From Eutreptiella sp. 'Long Island Sound 2002' (Eukaryota; Euglenozoa; Euglenophyceae; Eutreptiales; Eutreptiaceae): DNA of 64,000 nt. Position numbers and translations under genes: made by a program. The first letter of the stretch is position 1. Each line of letters begins with the position of its first letter. The notes under the pieces were generated by a model, which saw only the letters and a program-made list of their open reading frames with translations, had not been told where the DNA came from and made no database searches. Positions 43,377 to 53,672 of this stretch are shown piece after piece. The stretch is taken from contig OZ038387.1 in NCBI GenBank assembly GCA_964036045.1, positions 52,450,265 through 52,514,264 of the forward strand. The letters run 5' to 3'.

Positions 43377-44645
43377 TGAGAGCCAACGTGTGAGAGGACA
43401 CGAGTATGACATAGAACAGCCATCAAGGGCCTAGAGGACACCGGTATGATATAGAATAGCCATCAAGGTCCAGGAGCACACGAGTATTATGTAGAATTGC
43501 CATCAAGGTCCAAGAGCACACGAGTATGATATAGAACTGCCATCAAGCCATCAAGGTCCAAGAGGACACGAGTATGATATAGAACAGCCATCAAGGGCCT
43601 AGAGGACACGAGTATGATATAGAGCAGCCATCAACATCCAAGAGGACAGGACTATGATATAGAACATCCATCAAGGTCCAAGAGGACACAAGTATGATAT
43701 AGAACCGCCATCAAGGGCCTAGAGGACACGAGTATGATATAGAACTGCCATCAAGGTCCAAGAGGACACGAGTATGATATAGAACTGCCATCAAGGTCCA
43801 AGAGGACACGAGTATGATATAGAGCAGCCATCAAGGTCCAAAAGGACACAAGTATGATACAAATCAGCCATCAACATCCAAGAGGACAGGAATATGATAT
43901 AGAACATCCATCAAGGTCCAAGAGGACACAAGTATGATATAGAACCGCCATCAAGGGCCTAGAGGACACGAGTATGATATAGAACTGCCATCAAGGTCCA
44001 AGAGGACACGAGTATGATATAGAACTGCCATCAAGGTCCAAGAGGACACGAGTATGATATAGAGCAGCCATCAAGGTCCAAGAGGACACGAGTATGATAC
44101 AAATCAGCCATCAACATCCAAGAGGACAGGACTATGATATAGAACATCCATCAAGGTCCAAGAGGACACAAGCATGATATAGAACCGCCATCAAGGGCCT
44201 AGAGGACACGAGTATGACATAGAACTGCCATCAAGGTCCAAGATGACACGAGTATAATACAGGACACGAGTATGATATAGAACAGCCATCAACGTCCAAG
44301 AGGACACGAGTATGATACAGAACAGCCAGCAATGTCCAAGAGGACACGAGTAATGTGTAGAACGGCCAGCAAGGTCCAAGAGCACACGAGTATGGTATAG
44401 AACAGCCATCAAGGTCCAAGACGACACGAGTATGATATAGAACTGCCATCAAGGTCCAACAGGGAAAGGATCATGACGTAGAACAGCCATCGAGGTCCAA
44501 GAGGGCACGAAAATGATATAGAACATGCATCAAGGTCCAAGAGGACACGGGTATGATATTGAACAGTAATCAAGGTCCAAGAGGACACGAGTATGGTATA
44601 GAACTGCCATCAAGGTCCAAGAGGACACGAGTATGACATAGCACA
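43377..44645 (+). repeat. 40-bp minisatellite with 240-bp higher-order period
   Basis: The unit is ggtccaagaggacacgagta plus tgatatagaactgccatcaa; length divided by period gives about 32 units. Variants (agaaccgcca..gggcct, acaaatcagccatcaacatcc, agaacatcc) recur in the same order every six units: agaaccgcca stands at 43701, 43941 and 44181, exactly 240 bp apart. Since 40 is not a multiple of 3, the frames across it are not repeat proteins. The array ends where piggyBac-associated sequence begins. Confidence 0.95.
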
Positions 44646-46200
44646 GGTGGCATGTGAGGTTCGTGTGTTGCCATCTTCCCCTAGTTGTCCTTTCCGTCCT
44701 GCACGCGGTCTCTGGTTGTGGCTCTGGACCGTTGAGTGCGTTCTGGACGTCCCGCGTGTTGTCTCCAGCAGTGGCTCTTGATCCATAAACTGGTTTTCGC
44801 CGTCCTGCACATCGTCCAACAGACCTACATTGGCTTTTTTTCTGCATACTTTCCCATAGTGTTGGTGAGCTCGCAAGCCGTCCTAAGGATGATCCGACCC
44901 GCCAACAGCAGTGCCAGCCAAGGCAGCGGGTCCGGGGAGGTGGTGTTGGGGATCCGGGAGGTGGTGCTGGGAAGAGGATCCAGATGGGTATGGGGATGGG
45001 GGTGGGAACGATGAGTGGGGTGCCGATGTTGTTTTGGGAAGGCAACTATCTCAACCCCCCCCCTCCCTTTCCGCATCTGGGCCCAGCCTGCCACCCACAC
45101 TGCGAGTCAGCCCACGCCAAACTACTGGACCCGTAACCTGCCACGGGAGCGGCTTTTGACCCAGTGCCCAATACCTCTGCGGCCCACTGGCCCCATGTCC
45201 GATTCTGACCCCATTCTTGATTCACACTCTGGCGACTGGCCCTTCTCGGATGACTGGGCGAACATTCGGTGTGGTGAACGGGAGTGTCTGGCCCTCTGGC
45301 TGTTGGCCAAGTGTTTGCATTGCGTGCGCACTGCGTGCGCACTGCGTGGGCACTGTGTGCGCAGAGGCTAGGATACTCACCCAAGAATACCTGTCACCTG
45401 TTTACTAGGGGGAAGACTGAAAGGTGTCAATACCATAGGGTTGGCCAGGTGTCCATCGATACTTCTGGTTGTAGTTATAACCAACAACATCATCCAAGAA
45501 GAACTGTCCGGTCCTGGTGTCGACTCGCCACCATCGAGTATCGGCGTGCGCACTGCGTGCATGGCATTCCCGTTGATGCCCCATGTGTGCAGCCAACTGA
45601 ACATTCGGGTGCAGAAAAACATGGCAACCAAGGCTTCTTCATGCAAAGCATGCCGGGGGGGTGGTAGGGAAACTAAGCGGTGTGGCAGTGTGTTTGGGGC
45701 GTCCTACATGTTGTGACCAACTGGTTCTCTGGTGGCTCTGGAATCCCATCCTCGTGTCGCGGACGTCGCGGCCGTCGGCTCCAATAGTGGCTCTGGATTC
45801 AGATTGATGTCCCGGGTGTCTTGTGTGTCCCCATTGACCCCTTGTCCGGTTCAGGTCCCATCACTGATTGAATGGCCCTTCTCGGACAATGGAAAGAACA
45901 TTTGACCCTCCGGCTGTTGATGTCCCGTGTGTGCAAATGGCCGGACGAACGTTCGTTGTGGTACAAAAAAAGATGCCAATGAGGAGTTCTTCATGCAAAG
46001 CGTGCCAGGGAGGTGGCAGGCAATGACAGTTGGGGACTTCCCGCATGTTGTGAACAACTGGTTCTGTCATGGCTCTAGAATGCCATCCTCGTGTTGCGGA
46101 CGTCACGGACGTCGCGGCCGTTGGCTCTCATAGTGGCTCTAGATTTGAATCGATGTCTTGGGTGTCTTACGTGTCTCCCGGTTGCAACAAATTGGTGTGC
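44646..46200 (+). repeat. diverged duplicated segments upstream of the piggyBac-like remnant
   Basis: The stretch from about 45580 to 45835 is repeated at about 45915-46170. Shared words include cttcatgcaaagc, caactggttct, ggctct..aat, catcctcgtgt, cggacgtcgcggccgt and tagtggctct..att. A poorer third match lies at 44700-44790. They look like tandem duplications of the 5' part of a transposon. No intact frame runs through them. Confidence 0.6.
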
Positions 46201-46299
46201 GGGAGTGTTTGGCCCTTTGGCTGTTGATGTCCCCATGTCTATTGTTCAGAGAAAGCACACAAATGCCTAAACTTCGCGAGTTGGAAGCCGGCCCCCTGG

Positions 46300-47240
46300 C
46301 AAAAGAGAAATGCGCTGCAAATTTGGAATTTGGTACCCGTGAGGGTGTGTGCAAATTGTTCAACTTCACGATTGATGAGGTGTGGAACTACATGATGTCC
46401 CCCATAGTGGGACTCCAAAACACATTATTGGTCGAGAACCACGAAATGCGCCTAGTGAACAGTGCTGACAAATTTGCACGTCGTGCGCGTCCTTAGCATC
46501 GGCACCGCTAGGATTGGGTAGTACGGACCACGTAACAACGATTTGCGCATGGTAAGTGTTGCGTGCCCGCCTCGTTGTGCGTGTTGTGCGGCCACCGTCT
46601 TGCACACTAGGTACAATTCGTTCTTGATCCGCCTTGGCATGGTGCGACCTATCTAGCTAGATGCAGCTTGGGAACCCAATCATCTTGCGTACAACCGCTA
46701 CCTTGCCGGGCTTTTACGGCGTGCGCGCTATTATCGTCTCAACGGCCTATTGCGCACGGATATGACCGACCTCATAGAGGAGTGCAATGCGACGTGGTTG
46801 TCTGCCTGGGAGATCGGGGGGCTAGTATGTGGGGATGAGGCCGTTGTACCCCACACGGGGTCCAATTGGCACGGGTTGCGGCAATACATTGCGCGCAAGC
46901 CACACTCCACCGGCATAAAGTTGTATGTGTTGTGCGACAACACATACGGCTATGTCCTCGATGTGTACTTGTACACTGGCCGCCGCGGCGACATGCGCCG
47001 CACCGGCACTTGCGCCGGAAATCTTGATGCCAAAGGCATCATGCGGTGGTGGGCGCTCAAAGGTGCCCCCTCAGACCGTCTTGGTGGCGGACTCGTTCTT
47101 CGGCAGCCATGGCCTTGCGGAGTACTTTGCCTCCATCAACCGGCCGTTCTTGATGTTGTGAAAATGCAACAAAAAGCACGAGGCCTTAACGGACGCAAAG
47201 CAACAGCTCGCCGAGGGGCAAGTGGTGGCGGCCAAGGGGC
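46300..47240 (+). pseudogene. piggyBac-like transposase remnant
   Basis: Family calls rest on motifs read by eye. Near 46366 the frame reads FNFTIDEVWNYMM, like the N-terminal part of the DDE_Tnp_1_7 domain. After stops and frame breaks, 46684-47030 reads EPNHLAYNRYLAGL, then CGDEAVVPHTG with the first catalytic Asp, RQYIARKPHSTGIKLYVLC and VYLYTGR. A frameshift near 47050 leads to TVLVADSFFGSHGLAEYF with the second catalytic Asp, and after an in-frame TGA (47159-47161) KCNKKHEALTDA. The third catalytic Asp and the C-terminal cysteine-rich region are missing: at about 47240 the sequence becomes the ~210-bp satellite. piggyBac transposases cut and paste DNA at TTAA. This copy cannot encode an active enzyme. 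Confidence 0.8.
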
Positions 47241-47956
47241 CTATTTCGGTCAAATTTGGGCTGCCGACTGGGCTAATTTTGGCCGATTTTGGTACCTGGG
47301 ACGGCCGATTTTGCCCGATTTTGGCCACCTTTGGGGCGCCGAGACACCCGATTTTGATCAATTTTTGGATCGCCGACTCCGCAAAATTTGGTCGACACGG
47401 GGGCGCCAAAAAGGTCGATTTTGGTCAATTTGGGGGCGGCCATGGGGCCAATTTCGGTGAATTTCGGGCCGCCGACTCAGCCGAATTTGGCCGATTTCGG
47501 GACCCGGGACGGCTGATTTTGCCCGATTTTGGCCACTTTTGGGGCACCGAGACACCCAGTTTTGGCTAATTTTTGGACCGCTAACTCGGCCACTTTTGGT
47601 CGACCGACACGAGGGCGCCAAAACGGTCGGTTTTGGTGAATTTGGGGGCGGCTAGGGGGCCAATGTTGGTGAATTTCGGGCCGCCGAGGCGGCCAATTGT
47701 GGCCGATTTCGGGACCCGGGATGGCCGATTTTGCCCCATTTTGGCCATTTTTGGGGCGCCGGGACACCCAATTTTGGTCAATTTTTGCACCGCCGACTCA
47801 GCCCCTTTTGGTCGACACGGGGGCGACAAAATGGTCAATTTTGGTCAATTTGGGGGCGGCCAGGGGGCCAATTTCAGTCAATTTCGGGCCGCGGAGGCGG
47901 CCAAATTTGGCCAATTTCGGGACACGGGACGGCCGATTTTGCCTGGTTTTGGCGAT
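47241..47956 (+). repeat. about 210-bp satellite, block A (plus orientation)
   Basis: The word ggccgatttcgggacccggg or a close variant occurs at 47281, 47489, 47701 and 47909, giving periods of 208, 212 and 208 bp. Each unit also has gccgattttgcccgatt, a caccgagacaccc word, gtcgacacgggggcg and gtcaatttgggggcggcc. Related blocks lie at 48413-48722, 48723-49080 and 50567-51015. Confidence 0.9.
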
Positions 47957-48243
47957 TTCAATGGATGCCATCTTAAGCGCCGCGTGCCACGCCGCTCCAT
48001 CCACCTTGTCGCCCAGGCCGCTGAAGGTCAATGGCTGAGCACCTTACGCACACAGTGGTGGACCATGTGCATGGGCTCTTGGACCAGGTGTAGGGGCTCT
48101 ATTTGCCCTAGCGCGTGGCAGCACCAACCTCCCTCCCCGGGGCAGCAGCCCAACGTCCGCAGCGTGTGGAGGGCCCCGACTACTGGGCCATCCATCGGGT
48201 GTTGGGGTCTGGCCTCCAAACCTGCCTGAGCATAAAAATCCCC
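47957..48243 (-). pseudogene. non-LTR retrotransposon fragment, shorter copy
   Basis: Nearly identical to 50056-50340, with a few substitutions such as atcttaagcgccgcgtg for accctaagcgccgcatg. It carries the part of the reverse-transcriptase-linked frame upstream of the zinc-knuckle domain but not the knuckle itself. It is abruptly joined to the satellite at 47957, so it is a derivative of, or shares a source with, the longer copy. Confidence 0.6.
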
Positions 48244-48248
48244 CACCC

Positions 48249-48412
48249 GGAACATTTTCGCCAAAAATGGCCAACATGTACCGGCTTAGAATAAAAAACC
48301 CCCAGCCCGTACATTTTCACCCCTAATGGCCAAAATGTACCGGCGGAGAATAAAAAACCCCCAGCCGGTGCATTTGCACCCAAAATGGCCAAAATGTACC
48401 GGCTGAGAATTT
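48249..48412 (+). repeat. about 59-bp tandem repeat, 3 copies
   Basis: The unit is roughly acattttcgccaaaaatggc, caacatgtaccggctta, gaataaaaaacccccagcc. Four copies are present at 50348-50567 next to the second retrotransposon fragment, so copy number has changed since duplication. Confidence 0.9.
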
Positions 48413-48722
48413 GGCCGACTCGGCGGCCGAAAATTGACCGAAATTGACCCCCTCTAGCCGCCCCCCAAATTGACCAAAATCGACCGTTTTGGCACGCCCA
48501 TGTTGACCAAAATGGGCCGAGTCTGCGGTCCAAAAAGTGACCAATATCGGGCATCCCCCAACCCCAAAAGTGGCCAAAATCGGGCAAAATCAGCCGTCCC
48601 GGGTCCCGAAATCGGCCAAATTTGGCCGACTCGGCGGCCTGCAATTGACCGAAATTGGCTCCCTGGCTGCCCCCAAATTGACCAAAACCGACCATTTTGG
48701 TGCCCCCGTCTCGACCAAAATG
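48413..48722 (-). repeat. about 210-bp satellite, block B (minus orientation)
   Basis: The same satellite as block A but reverse-complemented (ccgactcggcggcc, caaattgaccaaaatcgacc, aatcagccgtcccgggtccc). It ends at a switch point near 48722 where the orientation flips. Confidence 0.88.
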
Positions 48723-49080
48723 GGCCGATTTCGGTACCTGGGCAGCCGATTTTGCCCGATTTTGGCCATTTTTGGGGCGCCGAGACGCCTGATATTTTTG
48801 GACCGCAGACTCGGCCCATTTTGGTCAACACGGGGGGGGCCAAAACGGTCGATTTTGGTCATTTGCCGGGCGGCCAGGGGGCCAACTTCAGTCAAATTCA
48901 GGCCGCAGTTGGCCAAATTTGGCCGATTTCGGGACCCGGGACGGCTGATTTTGCCCGATTTTGGCCACTTTTGGGGCACTGCGACACCCAATTTTGGCTA
49001 ATTTTTGGACCACCGGCTGGGCCCATTTTGGTCGACACGGGGGCACCAAAATGGGTCGATTTTGGTCAAGCTGGGGGCAG
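48723..49080 (+). repeat. about 210-bp satellite, block C (plus orientation)
   Basis: The orientation returns to plus at aaaatgggccgatttcggta. Units are less regular here (a shortened unit at about 48785-48830). The block ends in a C/G hairpin, gccccccgccgggggggc (about 49091-49108), next to the 3' part of the retrotransposon fragment. Confidence 0.88.
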
Positions 49081-49109
49081 CAGCACCTGCCCCCCGCCGG
49101 GGGGGCGGG

Positions 49110-50340
49110 GGAAGTAGCCCATCAGGAAGCTGTCCCCGATCGTTGGTTGGAGCTGTGCTGGGGCTCCGAGCAACTTGAGCCACACCCCCTGGCAATGTGC
49201 AGCCAGGTGCGGCAGCTGCAGCGCCATCTCCTCCCGGGCCGCGAAAAATTGGTGCAGCCCCTAGCAGAGGCGGCCACCCAACGGGAGAAGGCCGTCCTGC
49301 CGCCATGTGCCGCTGCACCAGCTACGCCGCGCGGTGCAGCACTTGGGCCCTTTTCCAAGGGGGACACGTCCCACGCAGGTTGTCGTGCGTGGACGCCAGA
49401 AGCGTCCTACCGACAAAAGTCTCATAATCCACGGCCAGCCCAGCCCAAGACATGTCGCCCGGGCCTGGTTGCCAAACGAACGCCCCAACCCATCGGAAGA
49501 AGTCCTCGGCGAACGCCGGCTCCCATCCTGGCCCTCCGGGGGGCATTCCCGGCCGCATGCACAGAGCCGCGGCTGGGGGCAGCCGCGGCAGCTGTCCGCA
49601 AAGATCAGCCCACAGATAGCGGCCGTGTGCTCCCGGTTGCGGCGCCCGCGGAAACAGCCCAACCTTGCCTGCCCTGTTTGTCGCTGCAAGCGGCCATGCG
49701 CTCCGCCAACACCGCCAAGTGCATGCTGTAAAGGCAGTAGAGGAGCGTGTCGCCGAGGACTCTGTCCCGGCCCTTGGAGAGGTGGGACGGTAGGACGCAC
49801 GCACGTCGGAGGCACGCCGGCCAATGCTCGGGCGGGCCCAAGTGGGGGAGGTCCGCAGCCGCGGCCAGCAGCCAAGGGGACCAGCTGGAGCGTGCCCCGC
49901 ACCACCTCAGGCAATCCCAAATGATGTGCCCCTCGTCCTCATGGGCGGCTCGGCAGAATGGGCATATGGAGGCCGTCCGCAGCCTCCGGCCACAGACCCG
50001 CGTGGAGGTCCTGAAAGCCCCACATAGGAGCCCGCGCGGCACGGGGGGCCTCCTTTTCAATGGATGCCACCCTAAGCGCCGCATGGCACGCCGCTCCATC
50101 CACCTTGTCGCCCAGGCCGCTGAAGGTCAATGGCTGAGCACCTTGCGCACGCGGTGCTGGACCATGTGCATGGGCTCTTGGACCAGGTGTAGGGGCTCTA
50201 TTTGCCCTAGCGCGTGGCAGCACCAACCTCCCTCCCCGGGGCAGCAGCCCAACGTCCGCAGCGTGTGGAGGGCCCCGACTACTGGGCCATCCATCGGGTG
50301 TTGGGGTCTGGCCTCCAAACCTGCCTGAGCATAAAAATCC
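49110..50340 (-). pseudogene. non-LTR retrotransposon ORF2 C-terminal remnant
   Basis: In the minus frame 50099-49605, a Cys-x2-Cys-x8-His-x4-Cys knuckle (ICPFCRAAHEDEGHIIWDC, bases 49911-49964) sits in a context (RRLRTAS before, LRWCGARSSW after) typical of the zinc-binding region that follows the reverse transcriptase in LINE-type ORF2 proteins. The frame then breaks. 49804-49322 continues in another frame with EDFFRWVGAFVWQPGPG and MSWAGLAVDYETFVGR, which fits the conserved C-terminal part of such elements. The reverse transcriptase and endonuclease domains are absent. The copy is dead, and its ends abut the ~210-bp satellite on one side and the 59-bp repeats on the other. Confidence 0.7.
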
Positions 50341-50880
50341 CCCACCCGGAACATTTTCGCCAAAAATGGCCAACATGTACCGGCTTAGAATAAAAAACCC
50401 CCAGCCCGTACATTTTCACCCCTAATGGCCAACATGTACCGGCTAAGAATAAAAACCCCCAGCCCGTACATTTTCGCCAAAAATGGCCAGAATGTACCGG
50501 CTGAGAATAAAAAACCCCCAGCCGGTGCATTTGCACCCAAAATGGCCAAAATGTACCGGCTGAGAATTTGGCCGACTCGGCGGCCCAAAATTGACCGAAA
50601 TTGGCCCCCTCTGGCCGCCCCCCAAATTGACCAAAGTCGACCGTTTTCGCACCCCCATGTTGACCAAAATGGGCCGAGTCTGCGGTCCAAAAAGTGACCA
50701 ATATCGGGCATCCCCCAACCCCAAAAGTGGCCAAAATCGGGCAAAATCAGCCGTCCCGGGTCCCGAAATCGGCCAAATTTGGCCGACTCGGCGGCCTGAA
50801 ATTGACCGAAATTGGCCCCCTGGCTGCCCCCAAATTGACCAAAACCGACTGTTTCGGCGCCCCCGTGTCGACCAAGATGG
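50056..50880. repeat. segmental duplicate of 47957-48720
   Basis: From ttcaatggatgcc onward the two regions are almost identical through the retrotransposon piece, the 59-bp repeats and the start of the minus-oriented satellite (offset about 2.1 kb). The only large difference is one extra 59-bp unit here. The match ends near caaattgaccaaaaccga. Confidence 0.9.
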
Positions 50881-51015
50881 GCTGAGTCGGCGGTCCAAAA
50901 ATTAACCAAAATCGGGTGTCTCGGCACCCCAAAAATGGCCAAAATCGGGCAAAATCGGCCGTCCCAGGTACCGAAATCGGCCAAAATTGGCCGAGTTGGC
51001 AGCCCGAAATTGGAC
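50567..51015 (-). repeat. about 210-bp satellite, block D (minus orientation)
   Basis: About two units in minus orientation, ending at gcccgaaattgg. The satellite therefore occurs as plus, minus, plus, minus blocks across 3.8 kb, interleaved with retrotransposon debris. Confidence 0.88.
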
Positions 51016-52176
51016 ACTGGTTGGCTCTCCGGGCAGAGTGCAGGATATGACTCCTCAGTTTCCCACTACATCCCACTGCATTCTTTCCAAGCCTGTAGCT
51101 CAGCGCCGCTGCCACAAGCTCAGGCGAGTTGCTGATCATGGATCTAGGATGTTCTAGGTTCTATGTTCTAGGCGCCCAGTGCAGTTGAACAATGTCACTG
51201 ACTTTGTTCTACCTGTGCCGGATGAGATTCAGTGCAAGCTGGGCTCCCTGATCACTTCAAAAACTGTTAAGTGGTGATAGCCATGCGTAAACCCTTGCCT
51301 GAACCGACGGTCTCAGGGACATACACCACGCGCTGTATTGCATTCTCCCCAACACTCGGCATGATTGAGCTCCCCAACTTGGTTCCAACTTGCCAGCAAT
51401 GTGACAATGCGGCTACCAAGGTATGCACATTCCCCGGTGCAAGGTCTCTTGAATGCCTGGTACACTACGGCCCCTGAAGACCTGAGACAGCGTTCTGAAA
51501 CCAAACCTGGTAAAGCGGTGGGCATGGTGTGTTCAGTGTCATGGCTGGTCTGGTTCTTCTAGTGTTGCTCAAGCTCTCAACTATTGAGATGTTTGGGGCT
51601 GAGGGCTGCCATTCTTTCGAGCCACCACGCCCGCCGCCAAGCCAGCCTAGCCGGCCCGCGCATGCCCTTTGCCCAAGCCTAGGGCATGCCCGTGGCCCTC
51701 TTGGCCTGCCATACAAGTTCAATGGGTGATGTTGTGGGACTTGGTTATGGATCCACAAACAGAGCACACGGAAAGTTTTCCGGCTGCGATTGCTGGTGTT
51801 TGGGCAGAAAGAGTGACCTTAAGAATGTGCGAAGAAGTGGTCAAAAAGATGGCGACAGCAATGAGGCTCGAGGCAAGGGAAGGTGCTGGTTGTAGACCGC
51901 GAAATTGCAGCAGTGGCCAGTTGGTTAGAAACCACCTCGTTTAGAGGAGTTGGGAGGGAAGTAAGGAGGGGGGGTACGGGGGCTGAAATGGTGGACGGAC
52001 TGGACTGCGGTCGTGCAGTGCGGCGCGGTGCGGAGCGGTGCCGTGCCAGGAACCAGTGGCCAGACTCAGATCGTTGGATCACAATCCAATGCCAATCCCA
52101 CTACCCCCCCACCCCACCCCCCGGAGGCGAGTAGTGACGAACTACCCTTTTCCAAGCTTGCGGCGCCTCATGACAC
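51016..52176. other. spacer, no supported gene
   Basis: Short overlapping frames only. A gtgcggcgcggtgcgga stretch lies near 52017. No repeat or RNA gene is recognised. Confidence 0.5.
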
Positions 52177-52890
52177 TCATTCACGCCTCCCGCGCCCAAT
52201 TTTCAGATGCATAATGCCCAATTTTCGCACCCCACCCCCACCGTTTTGAGCTACACTGTCCATCCCCGTGTCTGCACAACGCGGGCACAGCGCCCAGTGG
52301 TAAGTCAGTTTTCCCGTTGCCACCCTGAACACCACCCAACCACCGGGCAAGCTACGTCCACGGGGCAAAAGCAGCAGATTTAGACCGCAATCTGGCATTT
52401 TCAGTGGAAAATCTAATTTGTTTAACTCATCATCTGAGTTTTTGGACTGAGTAAGAATCTGCGCAGTCCCGTGCATGGGGACACAGTCGTTACTGCGGTC
52501 ACCTTGGCCATCGGGGAAAACGGGTCCGAAATAGCCTACTTTTCGCACAGGGGGGCATAGCGCGGGCACAGCGCACGGTGCGGCCCCTTTGGCCAGCTGC
52601 ACAAACACATCAGCTCCCGGTCGTGTGTGGGCCTCCGGCGGTCCGAAACTGCTTATAGATGCACCTGTGCCCCAGTACAAGGGCAGGCAACTCGCGAAAC
52701 CGCGTGGAGGCGGCCGCAGCAGGAAGTCCTGAGGGATGGCACGCGGAGCCAGGGCGATACGCACATCGGTGTACAGCTGCGGAACAACCTGAGGGCACAG
52801 GTCGGGATAGCTTAGGGGATAGAGTGTCCAGAGGGTCACCCAAGACCTTGAGGCGGCAGGCGCAGCAGTGATGTTGCTGCTGTGTGTCAA
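52177..52890 (-). CDS. doubtful open frame, unknown protein (237 codons)
   Basis: A long minus frame with mixed composition, Pro- and Cys-containing, with the word ALCPRCADTGMD and a related PALCPPVRKVGYF. No domain is recognised. A gcgctgtgcccgcg word occurs twice in it and once near 3990. It lacks clear initiation or splice signals and may be spurious or a transposon remnant. Confidence 0.2.
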   Translation of the reverse strand: MTHSSNITAAPAASRSWVTLWTLYPLSYPDLCPQVVPQLYTDVRIALAPRAIPQDFLLRPPPRGFASCLPLYWGTGASISSFGPPEAHTRPGADVFVQLAKGAAPCAVPALCPPVRKVGYFGPVFPDGQGDRSNDCVPMHGTAQILTQSKNSDDELNKLDFPLKMPDCGLNLLLLPRGRSLPGGWVVFRVATGKLTYHWALCPRCADTGMDSVAQNGGGGVRKLGIMHLKIGRGRRE

Positions 52891-52967
52891 GCTGCGGGCA
52901 TTGGAATGGACAGGCGGCAGGTATTAGAAGAGAGGAGGGGGGGGGGGGGCAAAAGTGTGTGTGTCAA

Positions 52968-53066
52968 CAATGGCCCAACCAGATTTTCCCAATGGAAAAT
53001 TTCGTTTCTTCCCACGATGGTCACTTTGGTCGGGGGCGGGGGGGGGTTACCCCCCCCCTCCTCCTA
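52968..53066 (+). repeat. dispersed element with G-tract/C-tract hairpin, copy 1
   Basis: The stretch aatggcccaaccagatttt, aaatttcgtttcttcccac, then a G-rich tract, ttac, and a C tract resembles 55757-55867. The terminal hairpin pairs the G and C tracts around a 2-5 base loop. Confidence 0.6.
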
Positions 53067-53399
53067 CGGTGTACGGCCATTCAGAAACTTGCCCCGCCAT
53101 CAGGGGAATGGGTGCACGCGGTGTCTGCAACGAGGTTGAGCACGTTGGGACGGGCGAACCCCCGATGCTGGAGTACCGTGTCTCTGTGTTGTGCTGTTTG
53201 CTCATGTGGGCTTGGGGCTCGGTTCATGCATTGGGAAGAGAGGGGTCACCGTTTCCCGGCGAACTGCTGCTCGCGGCGCGCGCGCGGCGCGCCGGTGGCC
53301 CAGAGCCACAAGGGGCACAGAGGGTCATCAAGGGGCACGGAACCCAAAATGTGTCTTGTTGGCAGGAGTACCGAGGGCCATTCCCATGTCTTCGCCGCA

Positions 53400-53672
53400 A
53401 TGATCGATTCCCTCGAACTCACAGCCAAGCCCAAACGAGACCCCTCTCTCAAGGAAATCGCCCCCACCCGCCGCCCCTTCCCCCTGACGAAAATGGTGCT
53501 TGTCGTTGTGCTGGGTGTGTGCACCGCCTTCCCTGTGTGCCGCATCCTTCACTTCTCCCACGGACCTTCGATGGAAGAATGCAGTGAACAAAGTGATAAG
53601 GGCGACAGTGGCGCTTGGCTAGAGGGTCTGGAAAGGACTGCGCTGCTCAGGCAGCGAAGCAGCAATAGACAG
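53400..53672 (+). CDS. candidate first exon of a single-pass membrane protein
   Basis: It starts at ATG 53400 (MIDSLELTAKPKRDPSL; context gccgcaatga). A basic/proline stretch to about residue 32 is followed by one hydrophobic segment (MVLVVVLGVCTAFPVCRIL, about 33-51) and an acidic then Gln/Arg-rich tail. This is the layout of a type II signal anchor. After 91 codons the sequence is CAG followed by GCAAGT, which matches the GC-AG donor consensus. A continuation could be the stretch after ttgctccccag at about 54014 (HIRCDPAPANSDQQ, then a stop). Function unknown; it could also be a chance frame. Confidence 0.35.

Noticed and set aside
43377-44645. Repeat protein (SWTLMAVLYHTRV-like) on the minus strand
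   Set aside because: The 40-base period changes frame every unit, and the frames end after two to four units.
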